A stretch of DNA of 6,186 nt from an uncultured Desulfomonile sp. (GTDB taxonomy: Bacteria; Desulfobacterota; Desulfomonilia; Desulfomonilales; Desulfomonilaceae): positions 1 through 6,186 of the forward strand of contig CALDNG010000440.1 of NCBI GenBank assembly GCA_937915285.1, given 5' to 3'. Shown one piece after another: positions 1 to 6,186 of the stretch. Below the pieces are notes generated by a model, which was given only the letters and a program-made list of their open reading frames with translations, had not been told where the DNA came from and made no database searches. A program made the translations under genes and the position numbers. The stretch's first letter is position 1, and every line of letters begins with the position of its first letter.

Positions 1-765
1 ATTCAAAACCAAGCGCCAGTGCGACAGACGGGACGGTACTTCGAAACTCTTGGCTGCTACTTCGGCAGCGCCACCATCCAAAAGAATCGAAGACTCCCGA
101 CTGGCTATCACGTCCCCTTTGCCGTCATGTAGGGTGACACTCCAATCTTGTGGTACCGCCATTTCGTCTATTATCTCGCGAAAGTGTCTGGTCTCTATGG
201 CGTTGAGGATCAGAAACCTTATCTTGGCCTCCCTGATCACAGGTACCACGACTGCGATCATGGGCTCTTTGGCGACAGGCCCCAAAAACATATCCCCTAC
301 AGCCGGTTTTCCTGTCTTCAACACATAAGGAGCGGCCGCAAAACCCTTTGGAACCGGGAGATTGGGCAACTTGGAACCAAAAGGTAGCCGGGTGTTGAAA
401 ATCATTTGTGACGAGAGGTCTGCCAGGACTATGTGATTGCGGTAGCTCTTCCAAAAAGCCAGGGCTTCCCCGTACACTTCTTCCATGCGCGCAGGATCAT
501 CTAGCAAGGGCGAATTTGATAGGGCCTGCAGAGAGGTTATACTGGAAGCAAGATTCCTATCCACAGCATTTGTGATGTTATGCGCCAGGTCCTTGGCAGA
601 TGAATCACTGTAATTTTTCAGTGTGGCCAGATGGTCTGCAACGAGGTAAACCGTAAGGATTAGGAGGGGCAGAATACACAACCAGATCAGTCGGGTAAGG
701 AAAGCCCTAAGCGACACGGACTTGTTGCGCTTTTGATAAGCCTTGTCATTTAACGGGACGGGCAT
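1..765 (-). CDS. Membrane-anchored Cache-domain sensor protein, N-terminal part (cut by window edge)
   Basis: This frame is open for 255 codons from an ATG at 763-765 to the window edge with no stop. AGGA at 771-774 sits 5 nt before the ATG. The product starts with a basic N-terminus (residues 1-20), then one hydrophobic segment at about 21-44. An extracytoplasmic helix (about 45-108) leads into a Cache/PDC-like domain. Visible hallmarks are HIVLADLSSQMIFNTRLPFG (111-130), TGKPAVGDMFLGPV (151-164), a VVVPV strand (172-176) and DWSVTLHDGKGDVIASRE (207-224). From memory, this pattern precedes PAS, histidine kinase or GGDEF output modules in proteobacterial receptors, so the protein probably senses a small ligand in the periplasm. 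The second membrane helix and the output domain lie outside the window, so kinase versus cyclase cannot be decided. It stands 306 nt from the preceding gene and is probably transcribed separately. Confidence 0.8.
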   Translation of the reverse strand, partial: MPVPLNDKAYQKRNKSVSLRAFLTRLIWLCILPLLILTVYLVADHLATLKNYSDSSAKDLAHNITNAVDRNLASSITSLQALSNSPLLDDPARMEEVYGEALAFWKSYRNHIVLADLSSQMIFNTRLPFGSKLPNLPVPKGFAAAPYVLKTGKPAVGDMFLGPVAKEPMIAVVVPVIREAKIRFLILNAIETRHFREIIDEMAVPQDWSVTLHDGKGDVIASRESSILLDGGAAEVAAKSFEVPSRLSHWRLVLN

Positions 766-808
766 AACATTCCTGCAGAAAGTTCAGCGCCGTTTTTAGT
801 CAGGGCTT

Positions 809-821
809 TAGTGTAACACTA
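809..821. repeat. Perfect 13-bp palindrome, possible operator
   Basis: The sequence TAGTGT-A-ACACTA has 6-bp arms around a single central base and lies 43 nt upstream of the Cache sensor start codon. It overlaps the candidate -10 element, a position suited to repressor binding. I do not recognise a regulator family with this site, and a 6+6 palindrome can also arise by chance. Confidence 0.35.
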
Positions 822-839
822 CGCCAATTTCTTCTTCAA
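810..839 (-). promoter_or_regulatory. Candidate sigma70 promoter of the Cache sensor gene, with palindrome on the -10
   Basis: On the minus strand a -35-like TTGAAG (834-839) is followed after 18 nt by a -10-like TACACT (810-815). Both match the consensus at 4 of 6 positions. The -10 lies inside the perfect 13-bp palindrome at 809-821. The distance to the sensor start codon is about 45 nt. This is assigned by eye only, and the match is modest. Confidence 0.3.
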
Positions 840-969
840 CATAATTCCAGATTCATTTCAGGGTAAAACGGAATGACAGCATTTTCTGGCGTAAACGTGT
901 CTCAGTTTCCTAGAAATGGGTATCTTATTTTTCGTGGGGTCGCAGTGATTGGAGCCTGGAAATGGCTTT

Positions 970-1004
970 AACAGATGCCCCGGAATTTAACCGGAACATC
1001 TGTT
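970..1004. repeat. 35-bp symmetric interrupted palindrome
   Basis: The left outer arm AACAGATG (970-977) pairs with CATCTGTT (997-1004). A symmetric 2x2 internal mismatch (CC against AA) follows, then an inner arm CCGG (980-983) pairing with CCGG (991-994) around a 7-nt loop. That gives 12 paired positions. No T-run follows on either strand, so it does not fit a simple intrinsic terminator. It sits 68-102 nt past the stop codon of the Cys-rich protein gene and may be a transcript 3'-end structure, a protein-binding site or one copy of a dispersed palindromic repeat. No second copy is seen in this window. Confidence 0.6.
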
Positions 1005-1015
1005 TGAATGGGTGG

Positions 1016-1030
1016 GAAAACTGAGTTTTC
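1016..1030. repeat. Small AT-rich hairpin downstream of the Cys-rich protein gene
   Basis: GAAAAC (1016-1021) and GTTTTC (1025-1030) form a perfect 6-bp inverted repeat with a 3-nt loop. It lies about 42 nt after the stop codon at 1072-1074. The stem is AT-rich with no T-tract beyond it, so on its own it would be a weak terminator. Together with the larger palindrome at 970-1004 it could mark the transcript 3' end. Confidence 0.35.
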
Positions 1031-1071
1031 TATCGTTTCGGGTAGACTTAACTTTTCGGTGAGAACGGGGT

Positions 1072-1848
1072 TCAGGGGCAGTCGGTTTTGCTCCCGACAG
1101 TGCCACCGCTTTTCTCGCATTCCGCCCTCGTCGAGTCAACACACTCACCGGTAGCTTTCTTACATTTGTAAACTTCGCACTCGTAGGATGCGTAAGCGAC
1201 TTCTTTACCGCCGGAGGCTGAGCATTCCGAGCGGGTCATCTGTGTGGCTGCGCCGTCCTTGCAGCAACTAATCCTGACACATTCTGACGCGCAGTCTGAG
1301 ACTTTTTTTCCACCGGCCGCGACACATTCGGGGGCAGTTTTCTTCTCGCAGGCGCCGTTGATGCAACAATCAATCTTGACCAGTTGTTCCAACTGGGAAT
1401 TCAATGTGTCAATGTTCTTGTTGTAATCACCTAAAAGAATTGATTTTTCTTCCGAGTATTTTTTGCCTTCCTCATCCATCTGCAGACGCAACCTTACCAT
1501 CGCAGCGTCTACCGCCGCCTTCTGTCTCAACATATTGCTCAATGACTGGATGAGGGAGCTTTTCTGCTGATCGGACGCCTCTGCGATCTGCTGATCCAAC
1601 CTCGATATCTGGTTATCAATGTTGGTTATTTGGCTCTGCCAGCTACGCATCTGCGTTTCGAGGGCCTGAAGGCTCTGTGTCTTAGTTTTGTCCACCTCTT
1701 CAGACGCAATGCTCACCAAGGTTCGAAGACGCTCGATTTGAGCTTGAAGAGTGGCAATCTCTCCGGCAGTATCCTGGGCAAAAACAACATGATCCAGGGC
1801 AGCATAGAGCGCCAGTATCGCAAAAATAACAAATGTTTTTCTCATCAT
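1072..1848 (-). CDS. Secreted coiled-coil protein with three tandem Cys-rich repeats, function unknown
   Basis: I do not recognise this 258-residue protein as a named family. Residues 1-24 form a signal peptide: MMRK, a hydrophobic core, then VVFAQ with probable cleavage after A24. Residues about 28-158 are rich in Q, L, E, K and I with heptad-like spacing and almost no Gly or Pro, indicating a long coiled coil. Residues 159-258 hold three repeats of about 34 residues: Cys at 161/162, 175 and 190; 195/196, 209 and 224; 229, 244 and 257. Each has an E-C-x3-GG core (174-180, 208-214, 243-249). The 14 cysteines are all in this C-terminal part, which suggests disulfides outside the cytoplasm. The frame stays open upstream to an ATG at 1935, but the shorter start is chosen because the signal peptide and the GGAGAGGAG ribosome site (1853-1861) both fit ATG 1848 or the adjacent ATG 1845. 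The gene has its own candidate promoter. Confidence 0.8.
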   Translation of the reverse strand: MMRKTFVIFAILALYAALDHVVFAQDTAGEIATLQAQIERLRTLVSIASEEVDKTKTQSLQALETQMRSWQSQITNIDNQISRLDQQIAEASDQQKSSLIQSLSNMLRQKAAVDAAMVRLRLQMDEEGKKYSEEKSILLGDYNKNIDTLNSQLEQLVKIDCCINGACEKKTAPECVAAGGKKVSDCASECVRISCCKDGAATQMTRSECSASGGKEVAYASYECEVYKCKKATGECVDSTRAECEKSGGTVGSKTDCP

Positions 1849-1852
1849 GAAG

Positions 1853-1861
1853 CTCCTCTCC
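1853..1861 (-). promoter_or_regulatory. Ribosome binding site that fixes the start of the Cys-rich protein
   Basis: GGAGAGGAG on the minus strand lies 4 nt before ATG 1848 and 7 nt before ATG 1845. The tandem ATGs make the exact start uncertain by one residue. Either supports a start at the signal peptide rather than at the ATG at 1935, which would add 29 residues with no secretion-signal character. Confidence 0.7.
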
Positions 1862-1892
1862 ACTTTCAGGCTTTGCTTGAATCTGCAAGTGG
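1860..1892 (-). repeat. Leader inverted repeat next to the ribosome binding site
   Basis: On the minus strand CCACTT (1887-1892) and AAGTGG (1860-1865) are perfect 6-bp complements separated by 21 nt. The downstream arm touches the GGAGAGGAG ribosome site. If formed in the RNA, the stem could affect translation initiation. Six base pairs across a 21-nt loop is weak evidence. Confidence 0.25.
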
Positions 1893-1950
1893 CTGATGTC
1901 CCCAGATACCTGAGGCGCAATATCGGGCGCGCCATCGCCCCACAGGAGCT

Positions 1951-1978
1951 GACATACCATTTTAAAATAAAAAGTCAA
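1951..1978 (-). promoter_or_regulatory. Candidate sigma70 promoter of the Cys-rich protein gene
   Basis: On the minus strand TTGACT (1973-1978; 5 of 6 to consensus) is followed after 16 nt by TATGTC (1951-1956; 3 of 6), preceded by an extended -10 TGG. The DNA upstream (about 1979-2067) is strongly AT-rich, which can act as an UP element. Transcription from here would give a GC-richer leader of roughly 95 nt. Confidence 0.4.
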
Positions 1979-2067
1979 TAGGATATAAAACAAAAAGGAT
2001 CTATTACATTCACTATGCAGGTCATGATATTATTATATTCAGTAATTATTCCACCAATTATTTGTCT

Positions 2068-3006
2068 TCATGATCCATAAATCTTGAAGCTGTTCCTTCC
2101 AGAGCATTTTGCAACGTAGAGGGCTTCATCAGCGCATTTGACCAGATCGTTAACATTTGAAGCATGGTCTGGGAATGTAGCCACACCAATGGACACAGAG
2201 ACCTGCATCGGGATTTTGTCCCTGGAATTGCCCTCAAAAGTAAGGGCCCGAATTTCAGCCATGATTCTTTCACACAGACTTGAGGCCACATGTTTGTCTG
2301 CTTCCGGAAAAATTATGGCAAATTCGTCTCCACCATACCTGGTTATTATGTCATAGCCTCTACACACGGTCTTAAAGACACGACCAATCCTGGAAAGGAC
2401 TTCATCACCCTTCTGATGTCCGTATAAATCGTTAAACTCTTTAAAATTATCCACATCAATCATTAGAAGGGCGAAGGAATTGCGATGACGCGAAGCCTTT
2501 ATCATTTCTATTTTTAGCGCTTCATCAAAGAATCGCCTGTTATAAACCCCTGTGATGGGATCCTCATACGACATTTCAAGGTACATGTGCCTTTCACTGG
2601 CGAGCTTTTTTAGTTCCCGGTGACGAAAAACCTTAACCATGGCCACCTGAATCTGTTCGATGGTGAAAGGCTTTATTAGATAATCGAAGGCTCCGGCGTT
2701 TATGGAATCAAGGGCATTTGCCACTGAGCCATATCCGGTAACAACTATAACATCAGTGTCGTGCGGTCCCTGACGAATATGCTTTAGCATTGTCAACCCG
2801 TCCATGCCGGGCATTTTCATGTCGGTCACAACGACATCATAGGGTGACCTTGTGTTGGCCTCCAGAGCTGCTTCAGGTTCGGTGAAGAGGTCGCATTGAT
2901 AGCCAAGTCTGGATACAGACTCCTGGATAAACCTGGCCACGAAAGGATCATCGTCTACAACCAAAACCCTTTTGGGCCTTTCCATTTCTAGCGCATCGGC
3001 TTCCAC
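2068..3006 (-). CDS. Response regulator with GGDEF output domain (probable diguanylate cyclase)
   Basis: This 312-residue soluble protein probably makes cyclic di-GMP from two GTP under control of a partner histidine kinase. The receiver domain (about 12-125) shows the acidic pocket D18-D20, phosphoacceptor D62 in VTDMKMPGMDG, T90 and K112 in the LIKPF motif. A helical linker (about 126-148) leads to the GGDEF domain (about 149-312), which begins at DPITGVYNRRFF. It has the metal-site strand MIDVDNFKEFND (182-193), an intact GGDEF at 225-229 and an RxxD inhibitory site RGYD (216-219), so activity with product feedback is expected. The start is a GTG (3004-3006) with GAGGAG at 3013-3018, 6 nt upstream; the next in-frame ATG (codon 8) has no ribosome site. 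No histidine kinase gene is adjacent. The architecture matches the PleD/WspR class, with one receiver as in WspR. Confidence 0.93.
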   Translation of the reverse strand: MEADALEMERPKRVLVVDDDPFVARFIQESVSRLGYQCDLFTEPEAALEANTRSPYDVVVTDMKMPGMDGLTMLKHIRQGPHDTDVIVVTGYGSVANALDSINAGAFDYLIKPFTIEQIQVAMVKVFRHRELKKLASERHMYLEMSYEDPITGVYNRRFFDEALKIEMIKASRHRNSFALLMIDVDNFKEFNDLYGHQKGDEVLSRIGRVFKTVCRGYDIITRYGGDEFAIIFPEADKHVASSLCERIMAEIRALTFEGNSRDKIPMQVSVSIGVATFPDHASNVNDLVKCADEALYVAKCSGRNSFKIYGS

Positions 3007-3012
3007 TGGCGA

Positions 3013-3018
3013 CTCCTC
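3013..3018 (-). promoter_or_regulatory. Ribosome binding site supporting the GTG start of the GGDEF regulator
   Basis: GAGGAG on the minus strand is 6 nt before the GTG at 3004-3006. The alternative ATG seven codons further in has no purine-rich site at suitable spacing, so GTG is preferred. Confidence 0.75.
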
Positions 3019-3032
3019 ATAAAGATACTTGG

Positions 3033-3061
3033 AATTTAATTAGCTGATGAATTCCTGCCAA
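3033..3061 (-). promoter_or_regulatory. Candidate sigma70 promoter of the GGDEF regulator
   Basis: On the minus strand TTGGCA (3056-3061; 5 of 6 to consensus) is followed by a 17-nt spacer and TAAATT (3033-3038; 4 of 6). It lies in the 75-nt gap after the membrane protein gene, with a predicted start about 20 nt before the GTG codon. The regulator could therefore be transcribed independently of its upstream neighbour, although read-through remains possible because no terminator is visible in the gap. Confidence 0.45.
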
Positions 3062-3081
3062 CCGTTGTTAAAAGAAGTACG

Positions 3082-3414
3082 TCAAATTAACCAGTAAATG
3101 ATTGAGGACACTATGGTCACGATCAATGAAGCCCAAAAAGCAGACCAGAAGGAGTCAACCCTTAGACCCAATTCCAGTTTGCCTACCACATAAAAAAGCG
3201 CAGCGTTGATAACCAGTATAAAAAGGCCAAGAGTAAGAAAAGTCAAAGGGAATGTAAGGAAAATCAGCGCCGGCTTGATGAAAGTGTTCAGGATTCCCAG
3301 GATTGCAGCCGCTACAATTGCGCCTCCAAGGCCTTGGATTCTGACACCGGAAACGAAAGTGGGAACAACCAATACGGAAACAGTCAGAATTATCCAGGAT
3401 ATGATTACTCTCAT
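3082..3414 (-). CDS. Small four-helix membrane protein, YvlD / phage-holin-4 superfamily
   Basis: This 110-residue protein is almost entirely hydrophobic, with segments at about 3-22, 28-46, 50-79 (possibly a long or kinked helix ending in AALFYVVGK) and 90-109. The short polar loops include the conserved-looking NTFIKP (43-48). Length, four-helix layout and the pattern GxxxAxxILGILNTFIKPxLxxLTxPLTxLTLGLF fit the widespread bacterial membrane protein family named after mycobacterial phage holin superfamily IV (YvlD-like). The name reflects distant similarity; chromosomal members have no established lysis role and I see no phage genes here. The start is ATG 3414 with AAGGGG 7 nt upstream. It follows a terminator and so probably has its own promoter. 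Confidence 0.88.
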   Translation of the reverse strand: MRVIISWIILTVSVLVVPTFVSGVRIQGLGGAIVAAAILGILNTFIKPALIFLTFPLTFLTLGLFILVINAALFYVVGKLELGLRVDSFWSAFWASLIVTIVSSIIYWLI

Positions 3415-3451
3415 GATTCTACCCCTTCATCAGCTAAATCCAGTACCAACG

Positions 3452-3479
3452 TTTATGATTTAAAACATCTTGATGTCAT
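3452..3479 (-). promoter_or_regulatory. Candidate sigma70 promoter of the four-helix membrane protein gene
   Basis: On the minus strand ATGACA (3474-3479; 5 of 6 to the -35 consensus) is followed after 16 nt by CATAAA (3452-3457; 4 of 6 to the -10). The -35 lies within the inverted repeats at 3466-3487. A promoter is expected here because the terminator after ahcY lies just upstream. Confidence 0.3.
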
Positions 3480-3487
3480 TAGACATC
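3466..3487. repeat. Nested inverted repeats upstream of the membrane protein gene, possible operator
   Basis: GATGTC (3472-3477) and GACATC (3482-3487) form a perfect 6-bp inverted repeat with a 4-nt spacer. The left arm also pairs with an outer copy: ACATC before it and GATGT form a second inverted repeat with a TT centre. Three half-sites thus share the middle one. They cover the candidate -35 of the downstream gene, so binding here could control it. No known regulator is recognised from the site. Confidence 0.35.
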
Positions 3488-3507
3488 CCACCCGACCCGG
3501 AGTTTCC

Positions 3508-3543
3508 AAAACGAAAAAGCAGCTCCAAGCGATTGAAGCTGCT
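3508..3543 (-). terminator. Intrinsic terminator after ahcY
   Basis: On the minus strand an 11-bp stem (3533-3543 with 3518-3528, one G-U pair) closes a 4-nt loop (3529-3532). The descending arm runs straight into TTTTTCGTTTT. It lies about 85 nt past the ahcY stop codon and should end the ahcY transcript. On the plus strand the same stem is followed by a shorter T-run near 3547, so weak termination in that direction is possible, though no plus-strand gene needs it. Confidence 0.85.
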
Positions 3544-3627
3544 GAATTTTTAAACCAAACTGACTGTTCCTATGTTGGTGTCACGAATGACGGGGGGCGA
3601 ACAGCCAGTCTTGATGCCAGCAATATA

Positions 3628-4914
<1,287 letters not shown>

Positions 4915-4920
4915 TCATGA

Positions 4921-4952
4921 ATTGGGCAATGTTTCAAAAACGATGGCCCAAT
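4921..4952. repeat. Hairpin-forming inverted repeat between metK and ahcY
   Basis: ATTGGGC (4921-4927) and GCCCAAT (4946-4952) are perfect 7-bp complements. The inner bases can extend the stem by about six more pairs, with one mismatch and one bulge, to a loop of about 3 nt. No T-tract follows in the minus-strand direction, so this is not a standard terminator. It may be an attenuation or stability element in the metK-ahcY transcript or in the ahcY leader. It does not match the SAH or SAM riboswitch consensus as I know them. Confidence 0.5.
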
Positions 4953-4959
4953 GTCAGCC

Positions 4960-4987
4960 GCTATAATCTGTCACCATGATCTGTAAA
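4960..4987 (-). promoter_or_regulatory. Candidate internal promoter for ahcY
   Basis: On the minus strand TTTACA (4982-4987; 5 of 6 to the -35 consensus) is followed after 16 nt by TATAGC (4960-4965; 4 of 6 to the -10). It lies 11-39 nt past the metK stop codon and would place the hairpin at 4921-4952 inside the ahcY leader. ahcY could be expressed from here, by read-through from metK, or both. Confidence 0.3.
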
Positions 4988-4998
4988 ATTAACGCTAG

Positions 4999-6168
4999 CT
5001 ATATACCTGCTGCTTTCCTGATTTCATCGGCTCTGTGGACACTCTCCCAGGTAAAATCAGGATCGTTACGACCAAAGTGACCGTTAGCAGCCGTCTTTTT
5101 GTAAATGGGCCTCAGCAGATCAAGATAGGAAATGATCTGGGCCGGCTTGAAGCTAAAAAGATTGTTGATGATTTCAGATAACCTTACATCATCGATCTTA
5201 CCGGTGCCATAAGTGTCAACCATCAATGAAACGGGCTCCGGATATCCGATAGCGTACGCAACCTGAACTATACATTTTTCAGCCAGACCTGAAGCGCAAA
5301 TATTTTTGGCAACGTGTCTCGCCATATAGCATGCCGACCTGTCCACTTTGGATGGATCCTTACCAGAAAACGCTCCGCCGCCGTGAGCGCCATACCCACC
5401 ATAAGTGTCTACTATTATCTTTCGTCCGGTCAATCCGCAGTCACCAAGCGGGCCTCCTACCACAAATCGGCCTGTGGCGTTTATAAGATACCTGGTGTCA
5501 TTATTCAGAAACTGCGCCGGAATAGCCTTTTTTACAACCTCTTCAATAATCCCTTCCTTGATCTGGGCATAGGTCACATCAGGCTCGTGCTGGGCAGCTA
5601 TTACTACCGTGTGGACTCCCTTGGGCTTTCCATCTTCGTAACGAATAGTGACCTGGGATTTGCCGTCCGGACGTAGAAAATCGAGATCACCGTTTTTTCT
5701 TGCCTCGGAAAGCCTGGCAGTCAGTTTGTGGGCAAAGCTGATAGCCATAGGCATATATTCTGGCGTTTCATCACATGCAAAACCAAACATCAGGCCCTGG
5801 TCTCCAGCGCCCTGCTCGGTAAAAAGCCCCTCTCCAGCCGTCACACCCATCGATATGTCCGGAGATTGTTTGTCGAGGGTCACCATGACAGCGCAGGTCT
5901 CGCAGTCAAAACCCATGGCCCCGTCAGTATAACCAATGTCTCTGACAGCCGTTCTAGCTATATTGGGAATGTCGACAATGGCCTTCGAAGTGACTTCGCC
6001 GGCTACAAGAACAACACCGGTGGTCACAAGGGTTTCACAAGCAACCCTCGACTTTGGGTCTTGCTCAAGCATAGCATCTAAAATTGAATCTGAAATTCTA
6101 TCTGCGACTTTGTCGGGATGTCCTTCCGTAACGGATTCGGAAGAGAACAGATAGTTTCGAAGCCCCAT
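4999..6168 (-). CDS. metK: S-adenosylmethionine synthetase (methionine adenosyltransferase)
   Basis: This cytoplasmic enzyme makes S-adenosylmethionine from methionine and ATP, with loss of triphosphate as phosphate and pyrophosphate; it normally works as a dimer-based tetramer needing Mg2+ and K+. The 389-residue length is normal for the bacterial family and the gene is complete. Visible motifs are [20 protein letters not shown] (10-29; H17, D19 and K20 in the active site), the K+-site region with E45, [16 protein letters not shown] (120-134) covering the first family signature, DGK (168-170), [12 protein letters not shown] (247-258), and GGGAFSGKD (263-271), the phosphate-binding second signature. 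The start is ATG 6168 with AAAGGAGG (6176-6183) 7 nt upstream, an excellent ribosome site. Its promoter lies beyond the window edge. Together with downstream ahcY it forms part of the activated methyl cycle. Confidence 0.98.
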   Translation of the reverse strand: MGLRNYLFSSESVTEGHPDKVADRISDSILDAMLEQDPKSRVACETLVTTGVVLVAGEVTSKAIVDIPNIARTAVRDIGYTDGAMGFDCETCAVMVTLDKQSPDISMGVTAGEGLFTEQGAGDQGLMFGFACDETPEYMPMAISFAHKLTARLSEARKNGDLDFLRPDGKSQVTIRYEDGKPKGVHTVVIAAQHEPDVTYAQIKEGIIEEVVKKAIPAQFLNNDTRYLINATGRFVVGGPLGDCGLTGRKIIVDTYGGYGAHGGGAFSGKDPSKVDRSACYMARHVAKNICASGLAEKCIVQVAYAIGYPEPVSLMVDTYGTGKIDDVRLSEIINNLFSFKPAQIISYLDLLRPIYKKTAANGHFGRNDPDFTWESVHRADEIRKAAGI

Positions 6169-6186
6169 CGCGATTCCTCCTTTGGG

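Larger units (their letters stand above)
766..1071. other. 306-nt intergenic region without a credible gene
   Basis: This gap separates the stop of the Cys-rich protein gene from the start of the sensor gene. No frame shows a convincing gene; the best is a 32-codon plus-strand ORF at 873-971 without a clear ribosome binding site. The gap holds a 13-bp palindrome (809-821), a large interrupted palindrome (970-1004) and a small AT-rich hairpin (1016-1030). There is no classical hairpin plus T-tract terminator in either direction, although a transcript from the upstream gene would be expected to end here. Confidence 0.6.

Noticed and set aside
125..454. 109-aa minus-strand ORF inside the Cache sensor gene
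   Set aside because: It is out of frame with the open 255-codon Cache frame, which has the membrane helix, recognisable motifs and a ribosome site.
808..826. Possible sigma54 promoter (TTGGCG ... TTACA) upstream of the sensor gene
   Set aside because: The -12 element lacks the required GC, so the consensus fails.
873..971. 32-codon plus-strand ORF in the 306-nt gap, ending at the large palindrome
   Set aside because: There is no convincing ribosome site or promoter, and the peptide matches nothing I recognise; chance occurrence is likely.
1072..1935. Full-length 287-residue version of the secreted protein
   Set aside because: The extra N-terminal 29 residues have no signal-peptide character, and the strong ribosome site points to the ATG pair at 1848/1845.
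1849..1950. Cyclic di-GMP (GEMM) or cobalamin riboswitch in the leader of the secreted protein gene
   Set aside because: A GCAAAGCC string and a GCCACT string resemble fragments of these classes, but the surrounding conserved core and stems are absent.
2046..2064. Direct repeat of AATAATT separated by GGTGG just after the GGDEF gene
   Set aside because: It is short and lies in strongly AT-rich DNA where such repeats arise by chance; it does not form a terminator hairpin.
3082..3414. Prophage remnant suggested by the holin family name
   Set aside because: The family is a common chromosomal membrane protein group and no endolysin, integrase or other phage gene is nearby.
6109..6111. Arg in place of the common Gln in the MetK HPDKxADQ motif (residue 24)
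   Set aside because: Arg or other substitutions at this position occur in other MetK proteins as far as I recall, and all catalytic residues are intact, so it is not a sign of a broken enzyme.
5314..6154. Several 72-120 aa plus-strand ORFs antisense to metK
   Set aside because: They mirror the codon structure of a highly conserved gene and show no domain or ribosome site of their own.

Overview
The window reads as ordinary bacterial chromosome. All six genes lie on the minus strand, so transcription runs from high to low coordinates. Gene style (short-form AhcY, Cache-type sensor, response regulator-GGDEF fusion, Cys-rich secreted repeat protein) and moderate GC with AT-rich spacers suggest a free-living Gram-negative, perhaps a deltaproteobacterium (Desulfobacterota). 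That placement is inference only; there is no rRNA or other lineage marker.

Layout in order of transcription. (1) metK, S-adenosylmethionine synthetase, complete, next to the right edge. (2) ahcY, S-adenosylhomocysteine hydrolase of the short archaeal/Thermotoga-like type, 117 nt after metK. Together they form two steps of the activated methyl cycle: MetK makes SAM and AhcY removes the SAH left by methyltransferases. A strong hairpin plus T-tract terminator follows ahcY. (3) A 110-aa four-helix membrane protein of the YvlD / phage-holin-4 superfamily, preceded by nested inverted repeats and a candidate promoter. (4) A response regulator with a C-terminal GGDEF domain, a likely phosphorylation-controlled diguanylate cyclase with an intact I-site. 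It uses a GTG start and has a good candidate sigma70 promoter just upstream. (5) A secreted protein of about 258 aa: signal peptide, long coiled coil, then three tandem ~34-residue Cys-rich repeats. Its start is placed 87 nt downstream of the longest possible ATG. (6) After a 306-nt gap that holds a 35-bp interrupted palindrome, the N-terminal 255 residues of a membrane-anchored Cache-domain sensor, cut by the left edge before any output domain.

Genes 1 and 2 are a functional pair. Genes 3 to 6 look like separate units related to the envelope or signalling, and nothing in the sequence ties them into one pathway. No mobile element, CRISPR array, tRNA, rRNA or recognisable riboswitch was found. 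I see no convincing undescribed system. The least-explained items are the Cys-repeat coiled-coil protein and the palindromes in the intergenic regions.
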